A stretch of 64,000 nucleotides of DNA from positions 1 through 64,000 of the forward strand of contig DASYHQ010000005.1 in NCBI GenBank assembly GCA_035998445.1, in the 5' to 3' direction. Both the position numbers and the translations under genes were made by a program. Position 1 is the stretch's first letter; every line of letters begins with the position of its first letter. The DNA comes from Tepidisphaeraceae bacterium. Lineage in GTDB: Bacteria > Planctomycetota > Phycisphaerae > Tepidisphaerales > Tepidisphaeraceae. A model generated the notes under the pieces. That model searched no databases, was not told the DNA's origin, and saw only the letters and a list, made by a program, of their open reading frames with translations. This document shows positions 51,499 to 59,862 of this stretch, in pieces.

Positions 51499-52479
51499 GT
51501 GCAACAGGATAATTCTTATTTTTTCGCGTCATTGATCGCCTTTTCCGTCGCGGCCGTCCTGGTGGTCGGTGGGCTGTACCTCGGGCTTCGGCACCGGGAC
51601 TGGGACATGTTCGCGCTCGCTGGCGTCTCGCTCGTGCTGCTCGCCCTTGGCGTCTACGCCCGCAGCGAGATCAACGGTGCGCGGGCCACCGCGAATAAGT
51701 CGCTGGAACATGCCGCGGCGCTCGGTGAGCGGCTGGAACAGATCTGCGTCATCCTGAACGTCATCAGCGAACAGCAACTGCTCAGCGACCGCGCCAAGAG
51801 CGTCGCGTTCCGCGAAAAGGACAGCGAGGCCCTTCGCCGGGCGATCCGCGAGGAAATCTCCAAGCAGAACTTCGACGGCGCCGTCGCGCTGGCCGACGAT
51901 ATGGAGCGCACGTTCGGCTACAAGGCCGAGGCCGAACAGTTCCGCGCCGAAGTGCAGGAACGCCGCGAGGAACGCATGCGACGGCAGGTGGTCGAGGCGA
52001 TGGGCGCCGTCGACAAGCTGGTGCGCGACGAGCGATGGGCCGAGGCGTTCCGCGAAGCCGAGCGGTTGCGCGAGCGGTTCCCGGAGTCCGAGTCGGTCAA
52101 GCTGCTGCCAAAGGAAGTGGAGATGCGCCGCGAGGCGCACAAGAAGCAGTTGCTGATCGAGTGGAACGACGCCGTGAAGCGGCACGACACCGACGCGAGC
52201 ATCGAGATCCTGAAGAAGCTCGACCTCTACCTGACGCCGGCCGAGGCCGAATCGATGCAGGAAAGCGTGCGGGGCGTGTTCAAGGACAAGCTCAACGCGC
52301 TGCGAACCCAATTCTCGCTGGCCGTCCAGGATCACCACTGGCACGAGGCCGTTCGGCTCGGCGAGACGATCATAACCGACTTTCCCAACTCGCGCATCGC
52401 GACGGAAGTCAAAGAATCGATGGACGGCCTTCGCAAGCGCGCCGCGGAAGAACCGGAAGAAGCTACGGCACGGGCGTAG
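51499..52479 (+). CDS. Membrane protein with long coiled coil, unknown
   Basis: This encodes 326 aa from GTG 51499 (MQQDNSYFFASLIAFSVAAV). Two N-terminal transmembrane helices (about 8-28 and 35-52, the second MFALAGVSLVLLALGVYAR) precede a 270-residue cytoplasmic helical region with tetratricopeptide-like spacing (EALRRAIREEISKQNFDGAV, MERTFGYKAEAEQF). The similar LEE...REA repeats could bind partners. No domain family was recognised. Confidence 0.75.
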   Translation: MQQDNSYFFASLIAFSVAAVLVVGGLYLGLRHRDWDMFALAGVSLVLLALGVYARSEINGARATANKSLEHAAALGERLEQICVILNVISEQQLLSDRAKSVAFREKDSEALRRAIREEISKQNFDGAVALADDMERTFGYKAEAEQFRAEVQERREERMRRQVVEAMGAVDKLVRDERWAEAFREAERLRERFPESESVKLLPKEVEMRREAHKKQLLIEWNDAVKRHDTDASIEILKKLDLYLTPAEAESMQESVRGVFKDKLNALRTQFSLAVQDHHWHEAVRLGETIITDFPNSRIATEVKESMDGLRKRAAEEPEEATARA

Positions 52480-52520
52480 GCTGCTGGTCGTATCCCCGGG
52501 ACGGCGTTACCACACGAGTT

Positions 52521-52624
52521 ATCATCCCGATGGGAGGCTTGCCGACCTGAGGGATCTCGACGGGCGGACGGTTCTCGGCTGTTCGAGATCCCTCAGGTCG
52601 CCTTAGGCTCCCATCGGGATGACA
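52521..52624. repeat. GATCCCTCAGGTCG palindromic repeat, third locus
   Basis: 104 bases between the membrane-protein stop and the mfd stop, with ATCATCCCGATGGGAGG at one end and its inverted copy at the other. It may work as a bidirectional transcription stop, but no T-run follows. Confidence 0.85.
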
Positions 52625-52666
52625 TCCTTTTGACCCATACTGTGCACCATCAAAGAGCCGGAAACG

Positions 52667-55600
52667 TCACTTCGCAGCGAGTGCCGGCTCTTTCTCTTTC
52701 ACCACGCCGCGCTTCTTCTCCTCGTTCTGCTTCATCAGGTTGCGAAGCACCATCAACAGCGTCTCGCTCTCCATGAACGTTGGCGGCATGCGGAGGTAGA
52801 CCGTCTTGTCGTCGATCACGCGGAGAGTACCAGGGGCGTTGGTTAAACCTTCCGAAGCCAGTTTTGCATCGCGGACGGTCAGCACAACGTCGGGCGCCTT
52901 CTTGATAATGCTCTCGACGCCGAAGATCTGGCAGAGCAGGCGCATTTCCGTGAGCGCAAATAGCACCACTACCTGCCGCGGCGGATCGCCGAAGGCGTCC
53001 TTCATGTCCTGTTCGAGCAAGTGCAACATGTCCAGTGATGTGCAGCGGGTCATCCGCCGGTAGACGTCCAGCCGCTGCCGGTCGGCGGTGATGTAGGTCT
53101 TGGGGATGAACGCGCTGATGCCGATATCGACGTGCGCTTCCGGCGTCGTCGCCTTCGGCTCGTTCTTTAGCTGCCGCGTGGCCTCTTCGAGCAGCTGGCA
53201 GTACATCTCGTAACCCACGGTAGCGATGTGGCCCGATTGTTCCGGCCCAAGGATGTTACCGCTGCCGCGAATTTCCAAGTCGCGCATGGCGATCTTGAAA
53301 CCAGCGCCCAGGTGGCTGTACTCCTCGATCGCCTTCAGTCGCTTGGCGGCCACGGGCGTCACCGGGCGGTCGGGCGGTAGCAGCAGGTAGCAGTAGGCGC
53401 GGTTCTTGTAGCGGCCGACGCGGCCGCGCAGCTGGTGCAGTTCCGATAGGCCGAAGCGGTCGGCCTTGTTGATGAAGATCGTGTTGGCGTTGGGGATGTC
53501 TAGGCCGCTCTCGATGATTGTGGTGGCGACCAAGATGTCGGCCTCGTGGCGGATGAACTTCATCATCACGTCTTCAAGTTCGCCGTCCTCCATCTGGCCG
53601 TGCCCGACGATGATGCGCGCGTCCGGCACGAGCTGCTGCAGCTCGTCGGCGACATCGAGGATGTTGTAGACGCGGTTGTGGACGAAGTAGACCTGCCCGC
53701 CGCGGTTCAGTTCGCGCAGGACTGCCATCTTGATGCGGCTCTTGTCGTAGGTCGCCACCTCCGTCACGATGCTCCGCCGGTCCTGCGGCGCGGTGGTCAG
53801 CGAGGAGATGTCGCGTAGGCCCAGCATGCTCATGTGCAGCGTGCGCGGGATGGGCGTGGCCGACATCGTCAGCACATCGACGGTCTTGCGCATCTGCTTG
53901 AGCTTCTCCTTATGCGTGACGCCGAAGCGCTGTTCTTCATCGATCACGACGAGGCCGAGGTCGGCGAACTTCACGTCCTTGCTGAAGATGCGATGCGTGC
54001 CGATCAGCACGTCCACCTCACCGGCGGCCGTGCGCTTCAGCGTCTCCTTGATCTCCTTGCTACTCTTAAATCGGCTGACCGATTCGACGTTGAACGGGTA
54101 GTTGACCATGCGCTCTTTAAATGAGCGATGATGCTGCTCGGCGAGCACCGTCGTCGGCACGAGCACGGCCACCTGCTTGCCGTATTCAACGGCCTTGAAC
54201 GCCGCCCGCATCGCCATCTCGGTCTTGCCGTACCCCACGTCGCCGCAGAGCAGACGGTCCATCGGGCGGTGCTTCTGCATGTCCTGCTTGATCTCCTCAG
54301 CGCTGGTGAGCTGATCGACCGTCGGCTCGTACGGAAACTCCGCCTCGAACTCCCGCTGCCATTCTGTATCGGGCGGATACGACACGCCCTTCTCCGCAGC
54401 GCGCGCCGCCTGAACCTCGATGAGTTCCGCGGCCATGTCCATCACCGCTTCGGCGACCTTGGCCTTCTGCTTCTCCCAAACCCCGCTGCCCAAGCGCGAC
54501 AGTTGTGGATGGCCTTGGAACCCGCCGATGTACTTCTGAATCAGGTTCACGCGCGTCGCCGGCACGTGCAGCGTGGCGTTCTCGGCGAAGCGAAGTGTCA
54601 GGTACTCGTCGTTCTTGCCATCCTTGCTGAGCGTTTGAATGCCGGTGAACTTCGCGATGCCGTGCGCGACGTGAACGACGTAGTCGCCGACCTTCAGGTC
54701 CAGGAACGAATCGACCGGCCGGCTCGCGACGACCTTCTTCACGCGACGGCGCTGTTCGTATCGATGGAACAGCTCATGGTGACCCAGCAGCGCGATCGGC
54801 TTGCCCGTACCACGGGCGGCCCGCCCGTGTTCCTCCGCGTCATCAGAAGACACGGGCGAGCCGCCCGTGGTACGGCTGTCCCACACGAATCCACGATGCA
54901 GGTAACCGATCGGCACCTTGATCTTCTTGCACGCATCCGACGAAACGTCCGCTTCCAGCAGTTCGCAGAAGCGTTTTGCCTCGCCTTCGTTCTCGCAGTA
55001 GACGACGACCTCGTGCGTCTCGGCCAGTTCCGCCAGTTCGCGCAGGGCCTTCTTCGCTTCCGTCTCGAAACGCTGAAGCGACGTGATCGGCAGCTTCATC
55101 GCGCCGGCAGCCGCATCACCCACGAGTGATGGCGCTGCGGACGTGCCTTGATCAAACTGGCTCAGTTCCAACCGCGGGAAACCCGCGGCCTGGGCAAGCA
55201 CGGCCTTCAGCGGATAAATCCCCTTCACGTCCGGCAACCGGCCGAAGTAGCTCTTGGCCTGCTCGGCGATCTCCAGCGGTTCCCAGAGCACCACGACTGT
55301 GTCGGGCGGCAGATAGGTGAAGATGCTCGTGCTGTCGCCGCTGTCGAGCTGGCCTTTGAGGTCCATCACGCGGACGTTCTCAAGTTTGTCACCGGAGCCG
55401 AGCGTATCGAGGTCGAACTTGCGGATGGACTCGATCTCGTCGCCGAAAAAATCGACGCGCACGGTCAGGCCGACCATCTCACCGGCCTCTTCGAAGTTGC
55501 CGGGCATGTAGATGTCAATAATGCCGCCGCGCACCGCGAAGTCGCCGGGCACTTCAACTTGGTCCAGGCGGTTGTAACCGTGCTCGCTCAGCCAGACGAT

Positions 55601-56071
55601 GAGTTTCTCCGGTTCCATCGCCATGCCCGGCTTTAGCGTCAGCAGCAGTTGCTGAAGTTGATTGCGCGACGGCACCGCCTGCATCAGCGCCTGGATCGGG
55701 GCGACCAGCACCGGCGCGTCGGCCTTGCCCGTGGCGTACTTCGACACCATCTGCAGGCGGTTCGACACCTGCTCTTCACTGACGCGGCCCAGGCTGCCGC
55801 CGAGTTCCAGCGCCGGCATGACGTCTGGCCGAAAGCCACCGAACAGTTCGACGTCGTCCGCCAGGTCGTCCCCTTCGTCCAGGTGACCGCAGATGAACAG
55901 CACCCGCTGACCGAGCTGCTTGTGAATAGCCGCCACCACGAGCGCGACGCTGCTGCCCCACAACCCCGCCGCCGACGCGGCACGGTGGGTACGGACGGTG
56001 TCGGCCAGTTGCTTCAACGGGCGCGCAGCGACAAGCCGCCCGACAACTTCGGGAGGGGTGGAGTTGCTCAT
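52667..56071 (-). CDS. mfd: Transcription-repair coupling factor
   Basis: This encodes 1134 aa. The N-terminal UvrB-like domain covers about 1-350. The RNA polymerase interaction domain begins at VGDYVVHVAHGIAKFTGIQT (about 460). The RecG-like motor has Walker A LLCGDVGYGKTEMAMRAAFK, the DEEQRFGV box and motif VI QLRGRVGR. A TRCF C-terminal domain follows. It removes RNA polymerase stalled at lesions. Residues about 400-422 (WDSRTTGGSPVSSDDAEEHG and following) are not expected in the family. They are encoded by an in-frame palindromic repeat at 54807-54873. Confidence 0.97.
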   Translation of the reverse strand: MSNSTPPEVVGRLVAARPLKQLADTVRTHRAASAAGLWGSSVALVVAAIHKQLGQRVLFICGHLDEGDDLADDVELFGGFRPDVMPALELGGSLGRVSEEQVSNRLQMVSKYATGKADAPVLVAPIQALMQAVPSRNQLQQLLLTLKPGMAMEPEKLIVWLSEHGYNRLDQVEVPGDFAVRGGIIDIYMPGNFEEAGEMVGLTVRVDFFGDEIESIRKFDLDTLGSGDKLENVRVMDLKGQLDSGDSTSIFTYLPPDTVVVLWEPLEIAEQAKSYFGRLPDVKGIYPLKAVLAQAAGFPRLELSQFDQGTSAAPSLVGDAAAGAMKLPITSLQRFETEAKKALRELAELAETHEVVVYCENEGEAKRFCELLEADVSSDACKKIKVPIGYLHRGFVWDSRTTGGSPVSSDDAEEHGRAARGTGKPIALLGHHELFHRYEQRRRVKKVVASRPVDSFLDLKVGDYVVHVAHGIAKFTGIQTLSKDGKNDEYLTLRFAENATLHVPATRVNLIQKYIGGFQGHPQLSRLGSGVWEKQKAKVAEAVMDMAAELIEVQAARAAEKGVSYPPDTEWQREFEAEFPYEPTVDQLTSAEEIKQDMQKHRPMDRLLCGDVGYGKTEMAMRAAFKAVEYGKQVAVLVPTTVLAEQHHRSFKERMVNYPFNVESVSRFKSSKEIKETLKRTAAGEVDVLIGTHRIFSKDVKFADLGLVVIDEEQRFGVTHKEKLKQMRKTVDVLTMSATPIPRTLHMSMLGLRDISSLTTAPQDRRSIVTEVATYDKSRIKMAVLRELNRGGQVYFVHNRVYNILDVADELQQLVPDARIIVGHGQMEDGELEDVMMKFIRHEADILVATTIIESGLDIPNANTIFINKADRFGLSELHQLRGRVGRYKNRAYCYLLLPPDRPVTPVAAKRLKAIEEYSHLGAGFKIAMRDLEIRGSGNILGPEQSGHIATVGYEMYCQLLEEATRQLKNEPKATTPEAHVDIGISAFIPKTYITADRQRLDVYRRMTRCTSLDMLHLLEQDMKDAFGDPPRQVVVLFALTEMRLLCQIFGVESIIKKAPDVVLTVRDAKLASEGLTNAPGTLRVIDDKTVYLRMPPTFMESETLLMVLRNLMKQNEEKKRGVVKEKEPALAAK
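54807..54873. repeat. Palindromic repeat inserted in frame in mfd
   Basis: GTACCACGGG...CCCGTGGTAC, same family as 44695-44765 and 49632-49704. It is translated on the minus strand as RTTGGSPVSSDDAEEHGRAARGT, and the mfd frame remains open on both sides. The insert lies between the HRGF strand and the IALLGHHELF segment of the domain before the RNA polymerase interaction domain. Confidence 0.88.
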
Positions 56072-56143
56072 AGGTGTAATATTAGGCGGGTGTTATCGGG
56101 CCGTAAAGCGCCCAATGCGTCCCGTTCTTGCTAGCTGTGGGAG

Positions 56144-56404
56144 GCTCTGCGGTTATCTCTCCAAGCCTAAGAACAGCTCTGAGAGCGTGAGAGTTACTCT
56201 GGCGGCCTCTCCATCAACCTGCGAGCGCGACAGTTAATCTGCGGGTCTCAGAGTAAACGCTAAGCTCTTAGATTGAATCGCAGGGCCTGAAGTTTACTCC
56301 TAGAGCCTCAGAGTCAACGAGAAGGCTTCCTGTTTACTCTCACGTCTTCAGATTGAGCCCTGAGGCTTAGGATTGAACGCCAAGGCGTGAAAACAAACGT
56401 CAAA
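56144..56404. repeat. Degenerate 20-nt tandem repeat array, 13 units
   Basis: The region divides into 13 units of 20 bases (three of 19 or 21) with consensus GCNTNAGANTNAACNCNNAG. Examples are GCCTCAGAGTCAACGAGAAG (56305-56324) and GCTTAGGATTGAACGCCAAG (56365-56384). No unit is an exact copy of another. The period is not a multiple of three, so it is not coding. It fills most of the 394-base gap between acyP and mfd, both on the minus strand. Confidence 0.8.
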
Positions 56405-56465
56405 GCATTATCCGGACGTCCGCTGGCAAGCCGATTGGCTAAGTGACCGATCACTGCCTAATTGG

Positions 56466-56771
56466 TCAATGTCGGATATAGAAGTGTTCAAACTCGCCCG
56501 TTGCGGGCAGGTCTTTCAGGTCGACCTTTTTGATGAAGCAGTTCATCTTCTGGCTGACCGTGCTGACGATCTCATCCATGTCGCCGTCGGGGCCTTCCAT
56601 GATGAGTTCGACGCGGCCATCGGGCAGGTTTTTGACGTAGCCGTGGACGTTGTAGCGTTGGGCGATGTTCTGGACGGTGTAGCGGAAACCGACCCCCTGG
56701 ACGCGACCGCTAAAATGACATTCCCGGCGATGGGTGGGGTCGGCCGGATGTTGAAAGTCTCGCCACGACAT
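56466..56771 (-). CDS. acyP: Acylphosphatase
   Basis: This encodes 101 aa. The active-site loop is FSGRVQGVGFRYTVQNIAQR with the catalytic Arg in GFRYT, and Asn occurs in HGYVKNLPDGRVELIMEG. It hydrolyses acyl phosphates. The N-terminal 15 residues (MSWRDFQHPADPTHRR) extend beyond the usual start, and the true start may be nearer to ECHFSG. Confidence 0.92.
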   Translation of the reverse strand: MSWRDFQHPADPTHRRECHFSGRVQGVGFRYTVQNIAQRYNVHGYVKNLPDGRVELIMEGPDGDMDEIVSTVSQKMNCFIKKVDLKDLPATGEFEHFYIRH

Positions 56772-56826
56772 CTGCAGGGAATATACCGATGCAATCCGCT
56801 ATCGCCAACCCAAATTTTCACGAGAT

Positions 56827-57792
56827 TTATTGCCACTGCTGCATGTAGTCGCGAAACGCGATTTGATTGCAGTAGGCGATGAATTCGCGATCGAGCTGAT
56901 CCAGTGGGGCGCCGAGATAATGCGTCAGGATGGTCACCGTGTTGTCCGCAGTCCAACCGCGGCCATCGGTTAAGCCCCACACCGTGCCGGCGGCGACGTC
57001 GGCCAACAGTCGGTCGAACGCCGGGCGGTACATGCCCTGCTCGCCATCGCGCAGGAAACGGATGAACGCCCAGCATTGGCTGTAGAACGCATCGATGCGG
57101 TCGCCCGGTCGATGCACGACCTGACCCGCGTGTAGGGTCATCAGTTCCGCGAGCGAGAACAGGAACTTTCCCTCGATCGATCGGCGTAACCCTTGCGCCC
57201 GGTTCGAGTTGGTCTCCAGCTTCCATTTCGGCAGGCCGTGGAAGGCGTCGACGTTCTCGAACTGCGTCGCCATCCCCTCTTCCAGGAATCGCGGCAACTC
57301 ACCCTTGAAGTATCGTGACGCGAACTGGTGCCAGCCCTCGTGGGCCGCGGTGTAGAGCGTGCGGTAGTCGCCGATGTCGTAGGCGACGAAGACGTCGCCA
57401 ATGGCGTACGCGCCGACCGAGATCTGTAAGTACAGGCTTGCGCGCGGGCCGGTCTGCCGGCGGGTGAACTCGACCCACTGCGATCGCTGGCCGAACACGT
57501 AGCAGTCCAACGGTTTGCCGTTGTGAACGACGTTCCCTGCCAGCCGGCGGTACTGCGTGTAGGCCCCTTCCATCAGTTGGGGCAGCGTCTCGAAGAGCGT
57601 TTCATCGGGCGAGACGGTCGTGTAGATGCGGTAGTGATCGGTCGTTAAGACGTGGCCGGCTGTCCCTTGGTACGACCAGGGCGCTTGCTGCACCGCGACC
57701 GGTTTGCTCAGGCCATTAACCTGCGCCGCGCGATTCTGCGCGCAACCGGCCATCCACAGCATCACGCTAAGCAGCAACGCGATGGCGCGCAA
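56827..57792 (-). CDS. DUF1570-like gluzincin lipoprotein
   Basis: This encodes 321 aa from a TTG at 57792, chosen because it gives a clean lipoprotein signal (RAIALLLSVMLWMAGC); longer frames overlap the divergent gene. The zinc site is AAHEGWHQFASRYF (HExxH), with a third ligand Glu in PRFLEEGMATQFEN. Members are common in Planctomycetota, with unknown substrate. It starts divergently from the metallo-beta-lactamase-fold gene, about 44 bases apart. Confidence 0.8.
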   Translation of the reverse strand: MRAIALLLSVMLWMAGCAQNRAAQVNGLSKPVAVQQAPWSYQGTAGHVLTTDHYRIYTTVSPDETLFETLPQLMEGAYTQYRRLAGNVVHNGKPLDCYVFGQRSQWVEFTRRQTGPRASLYLQISVGAYAIGDVFVAYDIGDYRTLYTAAHEGWHQFASRYFKGELPRFLEEGMATQFENVDAFHGLPKWKLETNSNRAQGLRRSIEGKFLFSLAELMTLHAGQVVHRPGDRIDAFYSQCWAFIRFLRDGEQGMYRPAFDRLLADVAAGTVWGLTDGRGWTADNTVTILTHYLGAPLDQLDREFIAYCNQIAFRDYMQQWQ

Positions 57793-57835
57793 CGGTCGAG
57801 TTGCGTTTCTGCGCGTCGCGCCTACGCTTGAACTT

Positions 57836-58519
57836 ATGGCCACTGCACGCCTTGACGTCATCAGCATCGGCACCTTGAGCCGCAACCGGCTGTGGAATGA
57901 AACGGAAGCCGTCCGCACCGCCCACGCGACCACGACCCTGATCCGCAGTGGGAAGCGCACGATCTTAGTCGATCCCGGCCTGCCCGGCGCGGCGTTGGCG
58001 GCGCGATTGTACGAACGCACCGGCCTGAAGCCGTCGGCGATCGATACCGTCTTCCTGACCAACTTCCGCGGCGCCCACCGCGCGGGTCTGGACATCTTCG
58101 ATAAGGCCAAGCTGATGATCCACGAACTGGAACAGTCCGCCGCCCGCCAGCATCTTCAGAACCTGATTAACGATGCCCCGGAGGAGGATGAAGATCGCAA
58201 GTACTTCATCGCCGAGTTGCGGCTCCTGGAGCGCCTGCAGCCCGCGCCGGACAAGCTGGCCGACAACGTCGATTTATTCCCCCTGTTCGGCTACACGCCG
58301 GGCACCACCGGCCTGCTCGTCACCACCCCCGCCACCAGCACCCTGATCGCCGGCGACGCCGTGGCGACGCTGGACCACTTCCTAGCCGGGCAGGTACTGC
58401 CCGACGCGGCCGACATCAAGGCAGCCCAGGAAGTGCTGGGCGAGGTTTATGAGATCGCCGACCTCGTTGTGCCGGGGCATGACAATTTGTTCGTGAACCC
58501 GCGCATGCAGGGGATGTGA
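57836..58519 (+). CDS. Metallo-beta-lactamase-fold protein, degenerate active site
   Basis: This encodes 227 aa from ATG 57836 (MATARLDVISIGTLSRNRLW). The fold is recognisable (RTILVDPGLPGAALAARLYE, GYTPGTTGLLVTTP, STLIAGDAVATLDHFLAGQV, DLVVPGHDNLF), but the HxHxDH motif is replaced by TNFRGAHRAGLD. One or both zinc sites are probably lost, so it may bind rather than hydrolyse. Its 3' end overlaps the PIN gene by 73 bases on the other strand. Confidence 0.75.
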   Translation: MATARLDVISIGTLSRNRLWNETEAVRTAHATTTLIRSGKRTILVDPGLPGAALAARLYERTGLKPSAIDTVFLTNFRGAHRAGLDIFDKAKLMIHELEQSAARQHLQNLINDAPEEDEDRKYFIAELRLLERLQPAPDKLADNVDLFPLFGYTPGTTGLLVTTPATSTLIAGDAVATLDHFLAGQVLPDAADIKAAQEVLGEVYEIADLVVPGHDNLFVNPRMQGM

Positions 58520-58926
58520 AGTCGCGATTGCGGCTTGAGCAACGCCCGAAAGCCAGCCTGTTCAAAGTGGTGGTCGGCGGTGAGGGCGTCGGTGATCTTT
58601 AGCCGTTCCATCACCAAGAACGACGTGCAGTCCGTCAGCGACCAGTCCTTGTCTTGTCGCCGAAAGAACAAGTGCGTGGCCGCTTCGAACAGTTCCGCAT
58701 CCGCAGCGATCACACGTGCCTTCCGGTTCACCGTCAACGTTTCCATCAGCCGGCGAAAAACGATCCGGTTTCGCGCCTGAGCTAAACCGTCGGCCACTTC
58801 AAGCAAGACATAATGGGTGGTCACGATCTCGACGTCGATCCGATCAGTCAGACGAGCGGCTCGCTCGTGGAACGGGTCGGCAGGATTGAGCAAAGCGAAG
58901 TAATAGAACGCGTCGGCAAAGATCAT
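58447..58926 (-). CDS. PIN-domain toxin, VapC-like
   Basis: This encodes 159 aa. Acidic residues of the PIN ribonuclease site are visible: IFADAFYYFALLNPADPFHE, a middle EVADGLAQ, and WSLTDCTSFLVMERLKITDA with D/D, then TADHHFEQAGF. It overlaps its antitoxin by 4 bases (ATGA). The C-terminal roughly 25 residues overlap the opposite gene and may be dispensable. It would cleave RNA when the antitoxin is lost. Confidence 0.88.
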   Translation of the reverse strand: MIFADAFYYFALLNPADPFHERAARLTDRIDVEIVTTHYVLLEVADGLAQARNRIVFRRLMETLTVNRKARVIAADAELFEAATHLFFRRQDKDWSLTDCTSFLVMERLKITDALTADHHFEQAGFRALLKPQSRLHIPCMRGFTNKLSCPGTTRSAIS

Positions 58927-59150
58927 CGGGTCGCCCGTTTGGGTTGCCCGTGAAGGTAGTGGTCATGGTTGACCGACATGTCGGGCGGCAGCCCGGTCGC
59001 GGTGCCTGCCAAGCGCAGCAGGGCCTTACCGATCGGCTCGTCTGCCGTCGGCATGCTTACGACGTCGACCATCACGTCCGTCCCCTCAGGAATCGAGGGA
59101 TCACCGTCGAGAACGATCTGCCCGTTAACGACTCGGCCACGATACACCAT
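58923..59150 (-). CDS. Antitoxin of the PIN pair
   Basis: This encodes 75 aa. The N-terminal VYRGRVVNGQIVLDGDPSIP, then EGTDVMVDVVS, is a DUF104/AbrB-like beta fold. The C-terminal part (residues about 50-75, LPPDMSVNHDHYLHGQPKRA) probably wraps around the PIN active site. GAGAG precedes ATG 59150. The two genes are coupled by an ATGA overlap. Confidence 0.82.
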   Translation of the reverse strand: MVYRGRVVNGQIVLDGDPSIPEGTDVMVDVVSMPTADEPIGKALLRLAGTATGLPPDMSVNHDHYLHGQPKRATR

Positions 59151-59167
59151 GACTCTCTCCTGGTTAC

Positions 59168-59689
59168 CTACACTATACCAAGGTCCTTCGTCGTAAACAG
59201 GCTCTCAAAGACGTATCCCGCCCCTTCGATGTTCTCCCGCGCCCCTTCTAGTCGGTCGATGACGCCGACGATTCGGTCGATCTTCGCCCCGGCGGCTTCC
59301 AGGGTTTTGGCGGCTTCCAGGACCTGGCCGCCGGTCGTCATGATGTCCTCGACGATCACTACGAGGTCGCCAGCTTCCAAGACGCCTTCGATCTGCTTGG
59401 CGCTGCCGTAGTCCTTCTTGGCGTTGCGGACGATGACGAACGGCTTGCCCGACTCCACCGACGCCGCCGCCGCCAGCGCGACGGCGCCCAGTTCCGGGCC
59501 GGCGATGCGCGTCACCTGCGGGCCGATCCTGGCGGCGAACAGTTTGCCCAGTTCGCGCAGCACGTCCGGCTGGGTTTCGAAGCGGTACTTGTCGAGGTAG
59601 TAGTTGCTCTTTCGCCCGCTGCGGAGTGTGAACTCGCCACGGAGGAGGGCGACGTCGGAAATGCGCTGGGCCAGTTGTGCGTGGGTCAT
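59168..59689 (-). CDS. pyrE: Orotate phosphoribosyltransferase
   Basis: This encodes 173 aa. GEFTLRSGRKSNYYLDKYRF, RIAGPELGAVALAAA, RNAKKDYG and the PRPP loop VVIVEDIMTTGGQVLEA are typical. It converts orotate and PRPP to OMP. It is short compared with E. coli PyrE, like many bacterial PyrE. No other pyr gene is adjacent. Confidence 0.95.
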   Translation of the reverse strand: MTHAQLAQRISDVALLRGEFTLRSGRKSNYYLDKYRFETQPDVLRELGKLFAARIGPQVTRIAGPELGAVALAAAASVESGKPFVIVRNAKKDYGSAKQIEGVLEAGDLVVIVEDIMTTGGQVLEAAKTLEAAGAKIDRIVGVIDRLEGARENIEGAGYVFESLFTTKDLGIV

Positions 59690-59862
59690 AGGGCCGCGAC
59701 TATTGCCGGGCGGGGGAAAATCGTCAAATCCGACAGACGTTCAACACGGGCCTCATCGATTCGAAAAATGCCTCGCGTTTCTACTGCGACCAGCGCCGAT
59801 CTAACCTATTATTCTTTCGTCGGGACAGATCTGAACAAGGAGACCATGAGAGGCAAACACCC

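Noticed and set aside
56144-56404. CRISPR array
   Set aside because: The 20-nt units are all different and directly adjacent, with no constant repeat plus unique spacer pattern and no cas gene.
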